A stretch of 64,000 nt of DNA from Paenibacillus nanensis (GTDB lineage Bacteria; Bacillota; Bacilli; Paenibacillales; Paenibacillaceae), in the NCBI RefSeq assembly GCF_003583765.1, contig NZ_QXQA01000002.1, positions 62,001-126,000 on the forward strand, read 5' to 3'. Every line of letters starts with the position of its first letter. The first letter of the stretch is position 1. The notes below the pieces were generated by a model, which worked only from the letters and a program-made list of their open reading frames with translations, was not told the DNA's origin and ran no database searches. Position numbers and translations under genes: made by a program. This document shows, piece after piece, positions 36,381-46,214 of the stretch.

Positions 36381-36415
36381 AAAAAAAAGAAAAAAGCCCT
36401 GATTTTTCAGGACTT
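36381..36415 (-). terminator. Rho-independent terminator of the 36.4-40 kb transport operon
   Basis: The stem AAGTCCTGA/TCAGGGCTT (one G-T pair) has a four-base loop and a long T tract on the minus strand, about 40 bases after the permease stop. Confidence 0.85.
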
Positions 36416-36453
36416 TAACGTAATGGACTAACGATTGCCTTCCGCTTTGCCGC

Positions 36454-37344
36454 TCAACCTTTTACGCTTCCAAGCACAAGCCCGCTCGTAAAGTATTTCT
36501 GCAGGAATGGATAAATCAGCATAATCGGAATGGCCGCCAAAAACAATTGAGCGGCGCGTCCGGTCCGGACGTTGAGCATGGCAAGAAGCTGCGTATAATC
36601 CCGGCCTGCCCTCATCATGAGCTGCTCGAAGCTCAGCAGCAGCGTCTGCAAGTAGCTTTGGAGCGGGTAATTCGAAGGATTGTTCATATAAATGATGCCG
36701 TCGAACCACGAATTCCAATGTCCGACAATACTGAATAGGCCAACCGTCGCAAGCGCGGGTTTAAGCAGCGGCAGCAGGATGCGGACCAAGATCTGCATCG
36801 GTCCCGCTCCGTCGATTGTCGCGGACTCTTCAATCTCTTCCGGCAGCCCGCGAAGAAAGTTCATAAGAATGATCATGCTGAAAACGGGAAGCGCCCCCGG
36901 CAGAATGAGCGACCAGATCGAGTCGATGAGTCCGGTCTCGACCACGATCAGATAGCTCGGGATAAGGCCGCCGTTGAACAGCATCGTAATAACGAAAAAC
37001 GTCATGTACAGGTTGCGGCCCGCCACTTTGTCTTTGGTCTTGGACAGCGGATAGGCGGTCAGCACCATCAAGAGTAGATTGACGATTGTGCCGAGCAAGA
37101 CGCGCTGCACCGAAATCCAGAGCGAGCGGATGAACTCGCCGCCTTCCAGCGCGAATTCATAGGCCGATGTCGTGAAATCGACGGGCCAGAAGACGACCTC
37201 GCCGGCGGAGACGGCTGCGCTTCCGCTAAAGGAGACGGCCAGCAAATTGATGAAGGGAAGAACGCACAAGAGCGACGTCAAGAGCAGAAACGTATAGTTG
37301 AACGTATGGAACAATTTGCGTCCTAGGCTTTTGTCATGAATCAT
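36454..37344 (-). CDS. Carbohydrate ABC transporter permease, LplC type
   Basis: 296 residues, six predicted helices. EAA loop ATIDGAGPMQILVRILLPL (about 185-205), and the family tail FTSGLVLGSVKG. It is 12 bases downstream of the LplB-type partner, and the last gene of the binding protein-permease-permease operon. Confidence 0.93.
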   Translation of the reverse strand: MIHDKSLGRKLFHTFNYTFLLLTSLLCVLPFINLLAVSFSGSAAVSAGEVVFWPVDFTTSAYEFALEGGEFIRSLWISVQRVLLGTIVNLLLMVLTAYPLSKTKDKVAGRNLYMTFFVITMLFNGGLIPSYLIVVETGLIDSIWSLILPGALPVFSMIILMNFLRGLPEEIEESATIDGAGPMQILVRILLPLLKPALATVGLFSIVGHWNSWFDGIIYMNNPSNYPLQSYLQTLLLSFEQLMMRAGRDYTQLLAMLNVRTGRAAQLFLAAIPIMLIYPFLQKYFTSGLVLGSVKG

Positions 37345-37356
37345 GCTTGCTCCTCC

Positions 37357-38247
37357 TTAAAAAATGCGGTAGCCGGCAACTTTATTCGCGAGCACGAACG
37401 ACAGAACGACCATAATGCACGAGACGACGGACTTGAACAAGCCGACAGCGGTGGCGATCGAATACTGCGCCTGTTGAATGCCGAGTCTGTAAACGTAGGT
37501 GTCGATAATGTCGCCAGTCTCATAGACGACCGGCGAATACAGGTTGAAGATTTGGTCGAAGCCCGCATTTAAGACATTGCCGAGCGCCAGCACGGACATC
37601 AGGACGATAGTCGGCGCGAGCAACGGCAGCGTAATGTATACGGTCTGCTTCCACCTGTTCGCTCCATCTATAAGCGCCGCCTCGTAGAGGCCGGGATCGA
37701 TGCTCGTCAGCGCAGCCAAATAAACGACAGTGCCGAAGCCGAAGCCTTTCCATACGTCCGTCACGATCATCGTCCATGGGAAGGCGGACGGGTTGCCGAG
37801 GAACGAGACCGGCTCGATGCGGATTAAGCCCAGAAAGGTGTTCACGATGCCTTCGGAACCTAAAATATCGATAAAAATACCGGCCATGATTACCCATGAC
37901 AGAAAATTCGGGATATAAACCAGCGTCTGGAACGTTCGCTTAATCATCGGTCGGGCGACTTCGTTTAACAAAAGCGCAAAAAATACCGGCACAACTATGC
38001 CCAGAACGATTTTGAAGAAGGACATATACAACGTGTTCCAGATCGTGCGGACAAAGTTCGGCTGATTAAATACATGCTCGAAGTTTTCCATTCCCGACCA
38101 CGGCGATTGAAAGCCCATGCCCGGGTTGTAATCCTGGAAGGCGATGATCAACCCATAGAAGGGCAAGTAACTAAAAATAAAAGTGAGGATGACGCCAGGG
38201 ACCAGCATCATATGGTAAGTCTTCTGCTTTTTCAGTTTCGCCAGCAT
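37357..38247 (-). CDS. Carbohydrate ABC transporter permease, LplB type
   Basis: 296 residues, six predicted helices, with YLPFYGLIIAFQDYNPGMGF near the N-terminus and the EAA loop AALIDGANRWKQTVYITLPL (about 195-215). It is located 78 bases after the binding-protein gene and directly before the partner permease. Confidence 0.93.
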   Translation of the reverse strand: MLAKLKKQKTYHMMLVPGVILTFIFSYLPFYGLIIAFQDYNPGMGFQSPWSGMENFEHVFNQPNFVRTIWNTLYMSFFKIVLGIVVPVFFALLLNEVARPMIKRTFQTLVYIPNFLSWVIMAGIFIDILGSEGIVNTFLGLIRIEPVSFLGNPSAFPWTMIVTDVWKGFGFGTVVYLAALTSIDPGLYEAALIDGANRWKQTVYITLPLLAPTIVLMSVLALGNVLNAGFDQIFNLYSPVVYETGDIIDTYVYRLGIQQAQYSIATAVGLFKSVVSCIMVVLSFVLANKVAGYRIF

Positions 38248-38325
38248 GCCGCTCCTCCGTTCCCTATCGATTCGCGCAGGAGAAGCGAGTCATTCCCGGC
38301 CTCTCCTGCGCGGATGCAGCGATTG

Positions 38326-39966
38326 TTATTTGCTTCCGTACAATTCGTTGACCGCCTCGGTCGCGGCATCGCCGCCGGCCGTGCGCCAATTGCTGACGAC
38401 CGTATCGAAGTAGTCGATACTTTCCGCGCCCATAATGATCTTCGTGAAGCCTTCCGTCAATATATCGTCGAGCGTGGAGCCGTAATCGGATAGCTCCTCA
38501 GGCGGCGCGCCCCAGAGCGCCGTCTCGATATATTGCTTGTTATCAATGATCTCTTTGGAGAGGCCGTAGGCATTTTTCGGCGATCCCTGCTGCAGATAGT
38601 CGCCTGTCGCGGCCGGTGTGCCGTTTTTCATAAACTCCACGCTGTTGTTGTATTTCTGCCACATGCCGCTCGTCGTGAATGCGCTCGTATCGCCTGATTT
38701 GAGCGCTTCGCTAACCCGCGAGAATTGCTCGTAATCCGTATTCGGATTAATAATCTTAAATGCGCCTGTCACATGCGCGATGTCCTTGTCAATGAATGCG
38801 GACACCGTCTCGGGAGATTCGTGAGCCACGCCTTCATCGAGCATATACGCGTAGAAGTTTAGCAGCTTGACCGCTGCCTCCGGATGCTTCGATTTCTTAT
38901 TGACTACCGTATAAACGCCATTCGCGAAAAAGATCGATTGCGTCGCGTCGCTTCCGTCCGCCTTCTTGATCTTGTAGGGATAGAACACCGCCTCTTTGCC
39001 CAAGTTCGTCACGACGTCGACGCCGGGGTTGTAGCCCCACCATTGCCAATACGGCTGAATGCCGACCTTTCCGGCCACTACGTTCGAGTTCATCGCGCTG
39101 AAATCTTTGACCGGGAACTCCGGATCGATAATGCCGAGCTTGAACCATTCGGCCCATGCTGCCAGCGCGTCCTTCATCTCGGGCTGGACAGAACCGTAGA
39201 CGATCTTGCCGTCGTCGCCCTTGATCCATAGATCCGGATGGGCATCCCAAGCGATCGCGAGGGCGTTCAAATAATCCAGCGTCTGGTCAACGGCCATGCC
39301 GTAGCCGCCGTAAGCTTCCATGAATTTGAGCGCGATGTTCTTGACGTCATCAATAGACTGAGGGTCAGGCAATCCAAGAGCCTCTTTCCAATCATTCCGA
39401 ATCCAGACGAAATCCGGCTGGTCGATAAAGCCCCAGTGCAGCTGCGGGATACCGTACAGCTTGCCGTCCCGCATGCCGGACTCGTAGCTGGAGCGATCGG
39501 CTTCCATATAGCCTTTGACCCGGTCGGACGCGTACTTGTCGAACACCTCCGTCATATCCATGATCATGTCCGCTTCGATGAGCTGCTGCAGCTGGGCCGC
39601 ATTAACATGGAAGACGTCAGGCAGCTCGTTGGAGGAGATGGCCAAATTCAGCTTCGTATCGTACTCGTCGGTTACCCAATCCGTTACGACCTCGATATTG
39701 AACCTCTCCTTGTATGCGCGCGTCCAGACATTGTTCGTCATGTCGTCGCCTTCCGGGAACTGCGCGGACGCGTACTCGGCGCGGACCGTGTGGATCGTTA
39801 CCGGTTCGTCGTACTTGCCGAACGCGTAATCGACCTCTCCGCTCTCGTTAACCGCTTGCCCGGGATCCGCCGAAGGTGTCGTTGCCTCGTTATTGCCGCC
39901 CTTGCTGCACGCCGTAAGCGCAATGAGACAGCAAGCCATGACGATCGCTATGAATTTCTTTTTCAT
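38326..39966 (-). CDS. Sugar ABC transporter substrate-binding lipoprotein
   Basis: About 546 residues. I start at MKKKFIAIV because GGGGGG sits five bases before that ATG. Lipobox LTAC is followed by a Gly/Asn/Thr linker; the rest is a large LipO/LplA-type binding domain. It heads a two-permease operon, and the regulator/kinase/binding-protein genes upstream probably control it. The ligand is unknown. Confidence 0.92.
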   Translation of the reverse strand: MKKKFIAIVMACCLIALTACSKGGNNEATTPSADPGQAVNESGEVDYAFGKYDEPVTIHTVRAEYASAQFPEGDDMTNNVWTRAYKERFNIEVVTDWVTDEYDTKLNLAISSNELPDVFHVNAAQLQQLIEADMIMDMTEVFDKYASDRVKGYMEADRSSYESGMRDGKLYGIPQLHWGFIDQPDFVWIRNDWKEALGLPDPQSIDDVKNIALKFMEAYGGYGMAVDQTLDYLNALAIAWDAHPDLWIKGDDGKIVYGSVQPEMKDALAAWAEWFKLGIIDPEFPVKDFSAMNSNVVAGKVGIQPYWQWWGYNPGVDVVTNLGKEAVFYPYKIKKADGSDATQSIFFANGVYTVVNKKSKHPEAAVKLLNFYAYMLDEGVAHESPETVSAFIDKDIAHVTGAFKIINPNTDYEQFSRVSEALKSGDTSAFTTSGMWQKYNNSVEFMKNGTPAATGDYLQQGSPKNAYGLSKEIIDNKQYIETALWGAPPEELSDYGSTLDDILTEGFTKIIMGAESIDYFDTVVSNWRTAGGDAATEAVNELYGSK

Positions 39967-40163
39967 AAGAACCCCCCATTGCTTTTTCAATTCCTCTTCA
40001 TTGTAGGACAGTCCACAAAGGCGGTATATTAACGGGTTTAACCGAAAGGTTGCTATTATTTGACCTCTTGAACGGGGGCGTGGGCCACAATCGTCAAAAA
40101 GGTAAAAAAAAAGATAGGACCTCCTTAAAAAAGTGCAATACCCCCCTCGTCCGGGTGCGCGTC

Positions 40164-40211
40164 AAAAAAAGACCCTCTTGCAGCTAGCCCGAATCGTCTG
40201 CTCTGAGGGTA
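40164..40211 (-). terminator. Terminator after the kinase-linked binding-protein gene
   Basis: The arms ACCCTC and GAGGGT enclose a smaller AGCAG/CTGC pairing, and TTTTTTT follows on the minus strand, just after the stop at 40231. Confidence 0.7.
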
Positions 40212-40230
40212 ATGGTCCGGTCCCGCTCCT

Positions 40231-41523
40231 TCATTGCGGTATACGGTGCCGGTCTAATTGTTGTTGGATCGAAGAGATGGATGAGGATAAATTTTTGCCC
40301 GTCAGGTAGGCGTTCACTTGTTCCAATATCGCCACCTGAAGCGATTCGGTTGACACTGTATGCGGCCAATAGATGGCTGCGTCTTGGCGGGTAACGAATG
40401 CCGATATCTTGTTCACAACCGGGTCGTCAATATGGGCGTTATGCACTGCCGGCACGGCCAACAGCTTACCGGCAAGCTCCTGCTGCCTCTCCCTTCCGTT
40501 CATGTACGCCAGGAAACGCTTCGCCTCCTCCGGATGAGCCGTTCCCGAGCTGATGACTTTATAGGATCCGATATTCAAGTTCGGCACCGTACGCTCCTCG
40601 CCCGGCACCATCATAAAGTCGAAATCTTGATCCGGGCTGCCGCCCGTAATGACAGGCAGATCCCATGTTCCGGTTACAAGCATGGCCGCTTCTCCCCGCA
40701 CCATCATTTCTCTTGATTGCTCATGCTTGTGGCGCTGCCAGTCAGCGGGCACATACCCGCGGTCGACGATCAGCTTCGTCTTCATCATCGCATCGATGAG
40801 TATGGGATCGTCGGCTTTCACCTCGCCCTGCTCCAGCTTATTTGTCCACGCGGCGTCCGCGCCGTTGTTTGACATCATCGAGCCGAACAAAAACTGCGGC
40901 ACCCACCATTCCGAATTGAACGCAATCGGAACGATGCCATAGCTTTTAAGCGCTTCGCAAACTTCCAGAAACTCTTCCCACGTTTTCGGCACCTCGAGCC
41001 CGAGCCGCTCGAACATCGACCTATTAAAGAGCAGGCCGCAAGTATGCATGAGTCCGGGCACGCCATACACCCTGCCGCCTATCGTCACGGGCTCCAAGGA
41101 AGAAGGCAGGAAATCGTTCAGAAAGTCGGACCCGTTCAGATCCAGATAGACGTTGTGTTCGAGCCGGCGTATCTCCTCGAATAAACTCGGAGACCAGACG
41201 TCGAACACGACCATCTTTTCGCCCCCTAGCAGCCGCATTTTCAAGCCTGTCGTATAATTGGCATTTTCAATATAATCGACTTCGATGCGGATATCGGGGT
41301 TGGCCCGCTCGAATTCCGCGATCGTGTCAAAGTAAATACTGGCTGAATCCAATTGAAAGCTCGTATACCGCAGCACGACTGGTTGGGACCGGTTGCCTTC
41401 ACCTGAACCCGCAGTATTATCGGACGTGCGAGACCGTCCCGAATCCCCGCAGCCGGGAAGCGCGGTGATCGCGATGACCGTACAAAGGGCGAGCAGACTA
41501 TACAGAAAGCGGCTGCTTTTCAC
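40231..41523 (-). CDS. Extracellular solute-binding lipoprotein coupled to a histidine kinase gene
   Basis: 430 residues, family 1 sugar-binding protein with lipobox ALPGC. Its ATG overlaps the kinase stop as ATGA, so its translation is coupled to the sensor kinase. It has no permease of its own next to it; the permease pair downstream has a separate binding protein. It probably presents ligand to the kinase, though a second transport receptor is also possible. Confidence 0.9.
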   Translation of the reverse strand: MKSSRFLYSLLALCTVIAITALPGCGDSGRSRTSDNTAGSGEGNRSQPVVLRYTSFQLDSASIYFDTIAEFERANPDIRIEVDYIENANYTTGLKMRLLGGEKMVVFDVWSPSLFEEIRRLEHNVYLDLNGSDFLNDFLPSSLEPVTIGGRVYGVPGLMHTCGLLFNRSMFERLGLEVPKTWEEFLEVCEALKSYGIVPIAFNSEWWVPQFLFGSMMSNNGADAAWTNKLEQGEVKADDPILIDAMMKTKLIVDRGYVPADWQRHKHEQSREMMVRGEAAMLVTGTWDLPVITGGSPDQDFDFMMVPGEERTVPNLNIGSYKVISSGTAHPEEAKRFLAYMNGRERQQELAGKLLAVPAVHNAHIDDPVVNKISAFVTRQDAAIYWPHTVSTESLQVAILEQVNAYLTGKNLSSSISSIQQQLDRHRIPQ

Positions 41524-43289
41524 CCTACAGCCCCCCTTTCGCTTTCCAATTCGCGCGAGAGAGGCAAGCAGATACGGAACGTTGTCCCTTCATGAAGACG
41601 ACTCTCAAATTCGATGCCATACCGGCTGCCGTAATAAAGCTGCAGACGCCGTCGTACGTTATGCAGCCCAATCCCCCTTTGGCCGTGCTGCGCTTCCGTC
41701 AGACTGCTCCGCAATGCTGCCGCCGTGTCTTCATCCATGCCGATGCCGTTATCCTCTACCTCGATGACGATATCTTTCGTTTTCCGGATGATCCGGATTT
41801 CGATTAAGCCCTCTTCCTCCTGACCGGATAGTCCGTGAAAAATCGCATTTTCAACAAACGGCTGCAAAATCATTTTCGGCATCGGACAGTCCAGCAGCGC
41901 CTCGTCCGTGTCCACAACCATTCGAATTCGGTTATAGTAGCGGACCTTCTGGATCGCCATATAGTTGCGCAAATTGGCCAGCTCGCTGCGCAAGGTTACG
42001 ACAGCGCCTTCAGACCCGGCGGCATAGCGCAGCATTGCGATCAAAGCGTCCGTCATTTCAACAATCTTGTCCGCCTGCTGCATGGAGGCGATCCACTTGA
42101 CGGAACCGAGCGTATTGTACAAAAAATGAGGGTTGATCTGTGACTGCAGCGCAAGCATCTCCGCCGCCGCCTTCTCGCTCACCTCGCGTTGAATTTGCTC
42201 AACCAGCCCTTTGAGCTCGCGGGACATCCGGTTAAATCGGGTGGACAAGTGACCGATCTCGTCGCTGGATCGGATATCCGCCACTTGATCGAACTGCCCT
42301 TTCTCAACGAGCAAAATATTGTTCATGAGCTTTTTGATCGGACGAGTAATGACGCTAGAAAGGAAGACCGAGACGATCGCGGCAAACAGCATCATCAGCC
42401 CCGCCAGCAAAACGATGTTCTGTCTGAAAATATCGCCTTCCGCCGACAGCTCGCTCTTCGGCATATACAAGTAAGTCGTCCAGCGCTCCCGCTCGAATGG
42501 ACTGGTTACGATAATATGGGTGGATGGATTCGGACGGACGGTTTCGGAGAACTTCCGCCCTATCAGCCCGGTGTCCGCATTATAAATAATGTTATCGGAC
42601 TCATCCACGATCGTGAAGCGCGAGCGCAGCGCTTCTTGGAGCCTCCCGTTCACAACGTCAATGACATCCAAATCAATGTTAACGACCATAAAGCCGAGCA
42701 GCGTGCCGCTGTTCATGTTAAGAATTTTCCGCACATGCGAGATCACGAGCTTGCCGCTTTTCGACTGGCGGTCCATATGCGTATCGAGCGTCATCGTCTT
42801 GCTGTTCGATACGCGGAAAAACTCGAACCACTCTTCCTCGGCCGGATTATACGTATAATCATAAGGGGGATCCGTTCCGACGAATAAATCTTGCCCGCCA
42901 TTCAGGTTGTAGACGTAGAAGCTGATCTCGCGGTCCTTCATGATGACGTAGTTCATCAGCAAGCCGTAAGCCGCATTCTCATTCTCTTTGTTATCCGCCA
43001 GCAGAAATTCCTGAATCGGATAATTGTCTTCGGCCGTCGCGCTTACATTGCTGTTCATGCCGAAGCTGGCGACGAGCGATATTTTTTCGATTTCCTTCAA
43101 ATATTCGTCAATCCGCGTATTCGTCTGCCCGGCTACGTCCATCATCAATTCTGTGTACTTTCGTTCCAGCATCCGTTGCGAAGAGGAATAAGAGTTGATC
43201 GTCATCACGAAGATCGGAATGATGATGATGATCAAACAAATGATTAATATTTTGGTTTTGATGCTGAAGATCGGGAAAAGCTTTCGCAT
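41520..43289 (-). CDS. YesM-type sensor histidine kinase
   Basis: 589 residues from the ATG behind GGAGGTGA (MRKLFPIFSIK). The N-terminal helix (about 11-31) and a second helix (about 290-312) flank a dCache-like sensor region; then HAMP, acceptor motif SQINPHFLYNTLG and HATPase (PFVENAIFHG, VEDNGIGMD). It lies 43 bases downstream of its regulator and overlaps the next binding-protein gene by four bases. Confidence 0.92.
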   Translation of the reverse strand: MRKLFPIFSIKTKILIICLIIIIIPIFVMTINSYSSSQRMLERKYTELMMDVAGQTNTRIDEYLKEIEKISLVASFGMNSNVSATAEDNYPIQEFLLADNKENENAAYGLLMNYVIMKDREISFYVYNLNGGQDLFVGTDPPYDYTYNPAEEEWFEFFRVSNSKTMTLDTHMDRQSKSGKLVISHVRKILNMNSGTLLGFMVVNIDLDVIDVVNGRLQEALRSRFTIVDESDNIIYNADTGLIGRKFSETVRPNPSTHIIVTSPFERERWTTYLYMPKSELSAEGDIFRQNIVLLAGLMMLFAAIVSVFLSSVITRPIKKLMNNILLVEKGQFDQVADIRSSDEIGHLSTRFNRMSRELKGLVEQIQREVSEKAAAEMLALQSQINPHFLYNTLGSVKWIASMQQADKIVEMTDALIAMLRYAAGSEGAVVTLRSELANLRNYMAIQKVRYYNRIRMVVDTDEALLDCPMPKMILQPFVENAIFHGLSGQEEEGLIEIRIIRKTKDIVIEVEDNGIGMDEDTAAALRSSLTEAQHGQRGIGLHNVRRRLQLYYGSRYGIEFESRLHEGTTFRICLPLSRELESERGAVG

Positions 43290-43332
43290 ACATTCACCTC
43301 CGGCGGCCTCGGCTGCTAGTATCTTGCCGGAG

Positions 43333-44925
43333 TTAGCCGCGGTACTCTTCGGGACTGACGCCGACAACCTTCTTAAACAGCTTGCTGAAGTACGTATAAT
43401 TGTGATAGCCGACTTTGTCCGCAACCTCGTAAATCTTGTAGTTCCGGCTCTCCAGAATAGACTTTGCCCGTTCGATTCGCACGCGGGTCAAATAGGAAAT
43501 GAAATTTTCGCCTTTCTCCTGCTTAAATATTCGGCTGAGATAGGCCGGATGCACATTGATCTGGCCTGCCACACTCTGCAGCGAGATGTCCTCGGCATAA
43601 TACCGGTGAATCATCTCTGCCGCCATATCGGCGTAACTCGCTTGATCGCTCGGCCGTCCGTCGGATAGGCTCCGGCAGGCGTACTCGGCTGCCAGCTTAT
43701 GAATGTCCTCCCAAGTCTCCGCCGTTAACACCGCTTCGTACGGCGATCGGTCGTTCTCCGACTGCCGCGCCCGCGGATTTCGGGAATTAATCATCTCAGT
43801 CAGCCGGATATACGCCATCCGAATGGATTTCTCGTCGGCGCGCCGATGATCCAGGTCGTTACGAAATTCGTCGAGGTATGCAACGATCTGCCCCGCGTGC
43901 TTCGAATCGAGGGCGTCTTGCAGAAGAAGCTCCCTTCCGCTATCCAGCACATTTTCGATCTGTTCCTTTTCGAGCAAGCCTGCCATATCCTCATAAAATG
44001 CCGCTTGTCCAATGCCCGCAAAGAAGCGTCCGCGCAAGGCGTAATCCGCTTCGCGGTACGCGGATTTCACCTCTCGGAAGCCCGTGACCACAGTGCTGAT
44101 TCCGGAGGAGAAGGAAATATTCATGAAATCCTTCATCGTGGCTTGTATGGATCCGAGAAGCTTCTCCAGCTCGCTGCGGACATCAGGCCATTCTTTGCCG
44201 AGCGTATTGGATATGAGCAAATATTCAGCGGAGTTCTCAACAACAATCTCGATGCTGCGGCTGCTCGGTATAATTTCCTCCAGTATATTCCTGACCGAGA
44301 AGCGCAGCAGCCTCTCGTCCTTCTCCACGTACTTCCTCCGCACCTCCTCGAATCGGTCGATGCGAAGCTTGGATACGACAAGAAGATCCGACCGGACTCG
44401 CAGCTGCAGCTGCTCCGCCTTGACCGAAGCTTCACGTTCATCAAGCAATCCGCTGATTAGATCCTTGAACAAGCGTTCCTTCAAATGCGTCAAGCTTTCC
44501 GTATAATCAGTCGGCAACGGGAACCTGCCGGCGTCGGTGCCGGCCGTTGTCTCCAGCTTCTCCCGGATCCCGGCCAGCACTTCGGCCAACGCGTCTTTTG
44601 AAATCTCGCTCTTGATCAGGTAATCCGACGCCCCGAGCCGCAGCGCTTCCTTTACGTACCCAATCTCATCGAAGTTGCTGAGAATGACAAACTTGCAGCT
44701 CGTAAGCGCTTTCGATACTTCCCGTATGAGGCACAGCCCGTCCATGAGAGGCATCTTAATATCCGTAATGATAAGATCTGGCGACATGCGATGCGCGAGA
44801 TCAAGCGCCTCTCTGCCGTTCGCCGCCTCGCCAACGAGCCGAAAGCCGTGCGCCTCCCATTCCAGCATGGAACGTATACCGATTCGCATTAACAACTCAT
44901 CATCCACAATGATTAGTTTGAACAT
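43333..44925 (-). CDS. YesN-type response regulator, AraC family
   Basis: 530 residues. Three ATG codons are in tandem; the third fits best with GAGG upstream. The receiver is intact: VDDELL, acceptor Asp in IITDIKMPLMDG, Lys in YLIKSEIS. The C-terminal AraC-type domain ends FKKVVGVSPEEYRG. It is the first gene of a regulator-kinase-binding protein operon that lies just upstream of a sugar transporter operon, its likely target. Confidence 0.92.
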   Translation of the reverse strand: MFKLIIVDDELLMRIGIRSMLEWEAHGFRLVGEAANGREALDLAHRMSPDLIITDIKMPLMDGLCLIREVSKALTSCKFVILSNFDEIGYVKEALRLGASDYLIKSEISKDALAEVLAGIREKLETTAGTDAGRFPLPTDYTESLTHLKERLFKDLISGLLDEREASVKAEQLQLRVRSDLLVVSKLRIDRFEEVRRKYVEKDERLLRFSVRNILEEIIPSSRSIEIVVENSAEYLLISNTLGKEWPDVRSELEKLLGSIQATMKDFMNISFSSGISTVVTGFREVKSAYREADYALRGRFFAGIGQAAFYEDMAGLLEKEQIENVLDSGRELLLQDALDSKHAGQIVAYLDEFRNDLDHRRADEKSIRMAYIRLTEMINSRNPRARQSENDRSPYEAVLTAETWEDIHKLAAEYACRSLSDGRPSDQASYADMAAEMIHRYYAEDISLQSVAGQINVHPAYLSRIFKQEKGENFISYLTRVRIERAKSILESRNYKIYEVADKVGYHNYTYFSKLFKKVVGVSPEEYRG

Positions 44926-45113
44926 CATCATCCCTCGATTTCGTTCGGAATCATTCTTTGTAAAATGTTTTTTATCGATTTATCGACCTCCATTGGAATG
45001 GGTTGAAAGGTATTGCTTTGCTTGAGCCTATCATAACGCCCCATAAAACCTTTTCGCTACAGTAATTTTGGTATTGCGATTGTAAAATATTGCGGCGGCG
45101 GCGGACCAAGAAA

Positions 45114-45154
45114 GCAGAAAAAAGCCCGCAGGATGCAAAGATCCGCGGACTTTC
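45114..45154 (-). terminator. Rho-independent terminator
   Basis: The stem AAAGTCCGCGGAT/ATCCTGCGGGCTTT is followed by T residues on the minus strand, downstream of the DUF3231 remnant. It may be left over from the intact gene. Confidence 0.75.
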
Positions 45155-45235
45155 TACTGTCAATACAAAAGACAAAAACAAGAATGGGAGCAATCTCGGA
45201 CAAATTGAACCTAGCTTCATTATTTTACCGCAATT

Positions 45236-45463
45236 TTATCTCTGTCTACCGCACCAGGCACCTTCTCCAGATCGATTTAGAAGTTCTGTCGAAGAAGCAA
45301 GACATTCCGTGAAGTACTCGCGTATATCCTTTCTCGATGTTACAGCTATGGCGAAGGAGTAAATAGCCATTCCCTGTTTTCCGAAATTCATGATATATCC
45401 TAGATAAAAAGAGTCAGAGTAAAGACGGGGAGCTTCGATGTTCAAGTCCTCGTCCGAGAACAT
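45236..45463 (-). pseudogene. DUF3231-family remnant
   Basis: A 75-codon frame (LNIEAPRLYSDSFYLGY, later DIREYFTECLASSTELLNR) matches the core of DUF3231 proteins of endospore formers, which are normally 150-330 residues. The N-terminal part is missing, no ribosome site is present, and the frame ends in unrelated residues. I read it as a truncated gene; the function of the family is not established. Confidence 0.55.
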
Positions 45464-45682
45464 CCCGAATCATTCAAGAGAAACATTAAAGTACGTATTC
45501 TAAACTTTTATTGCATGGATATTGCGAAATTAAGGAACCGGCCTAACCAACATTAGCATTTGCATTAGTGTTCTATAATTAAACTAGGCGCAAAAAAATT
45601 CACTTATTACGCTTGATACTACATTACAAGTGAAATCCGTTTTTTGATCAAAATCGAATGATTTCGAGAAAGGAGTGTACGC

Positions 45683-46048
45683 ATGGAAAACGTATCTGAG
45701 TTGGAAAAATCGGAATCCATACTATCATTACAATCCACGATTCGAAAACTCGAAAAAGCCTTTTCCCAGATGACTCAACATAACGCAAATACTACTCTTG
45801 TTAAAAAACGACTCCATGCTGCTTCCGTTGGCTTAGCCGTGCTTGAAACCGCGTGGAATCAAAGACCGCATCCTTATACCCGGGAAGCTTTAGCGGAAGC
45901 TCGGGCTGTTCTTTCGGGTTTATTACCATCAATTGAAAACTCGTACGCGAAGTTGAAGGCCGGTAGTCCGCAAAAAACGCTTTTAGAAAGAAGAATGAAA
46001 TCGGTGAAACTCGCTATTCAAGCCATTGATGATCTTTCCTCTTTGTAA
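45683..46048 (+). CDS. Small helical protein of unknown function
   Basis: 121 residues, almost entirely helical with heptad-like Leu spacing (ILSLQSTIRKLEKAFSQM), suggesting a two- or three-helix bundle. GAAAGGAG lies nine bases before ATG, and TATAAT occurs about 110 bases upstream. No family recognised, but similar short helical proteins are common in Paenibacillus. It stands alone. Confidence 0.65.
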   Translation: MENVSELEKSESILSLQSTIRKLEKAFSQMTQHNANTTLVKKRLHAASVGLAVLETAWNQRPHPYTREALAEARAVLSGLLPSIENSYAKLKAGSPQKTLLERRMKSVKLAIQAIDDLSSL

Positions 46049-46214
46049 CCCATACTGTGAACGAAACGTCAGGTGAACTCTCCGCTCCGTCGTAATGTGA
46101 AATAAATGAACTAGTACATTATAATAGTGTAGAAGTTTAACAATGAAAGGGCTGAACGATGCTCAGATATCGATATTTTAAACCCAAAAATAAATTCATA
46201 ATGGAGGTAAAGTA

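Noticed and set aside
45463..45683. Extra gene between the DUF3231 remnant and the helical protein
   Set aside because: Only a TATAAT-like hexamer and AT-rich DNA; no supported frame.
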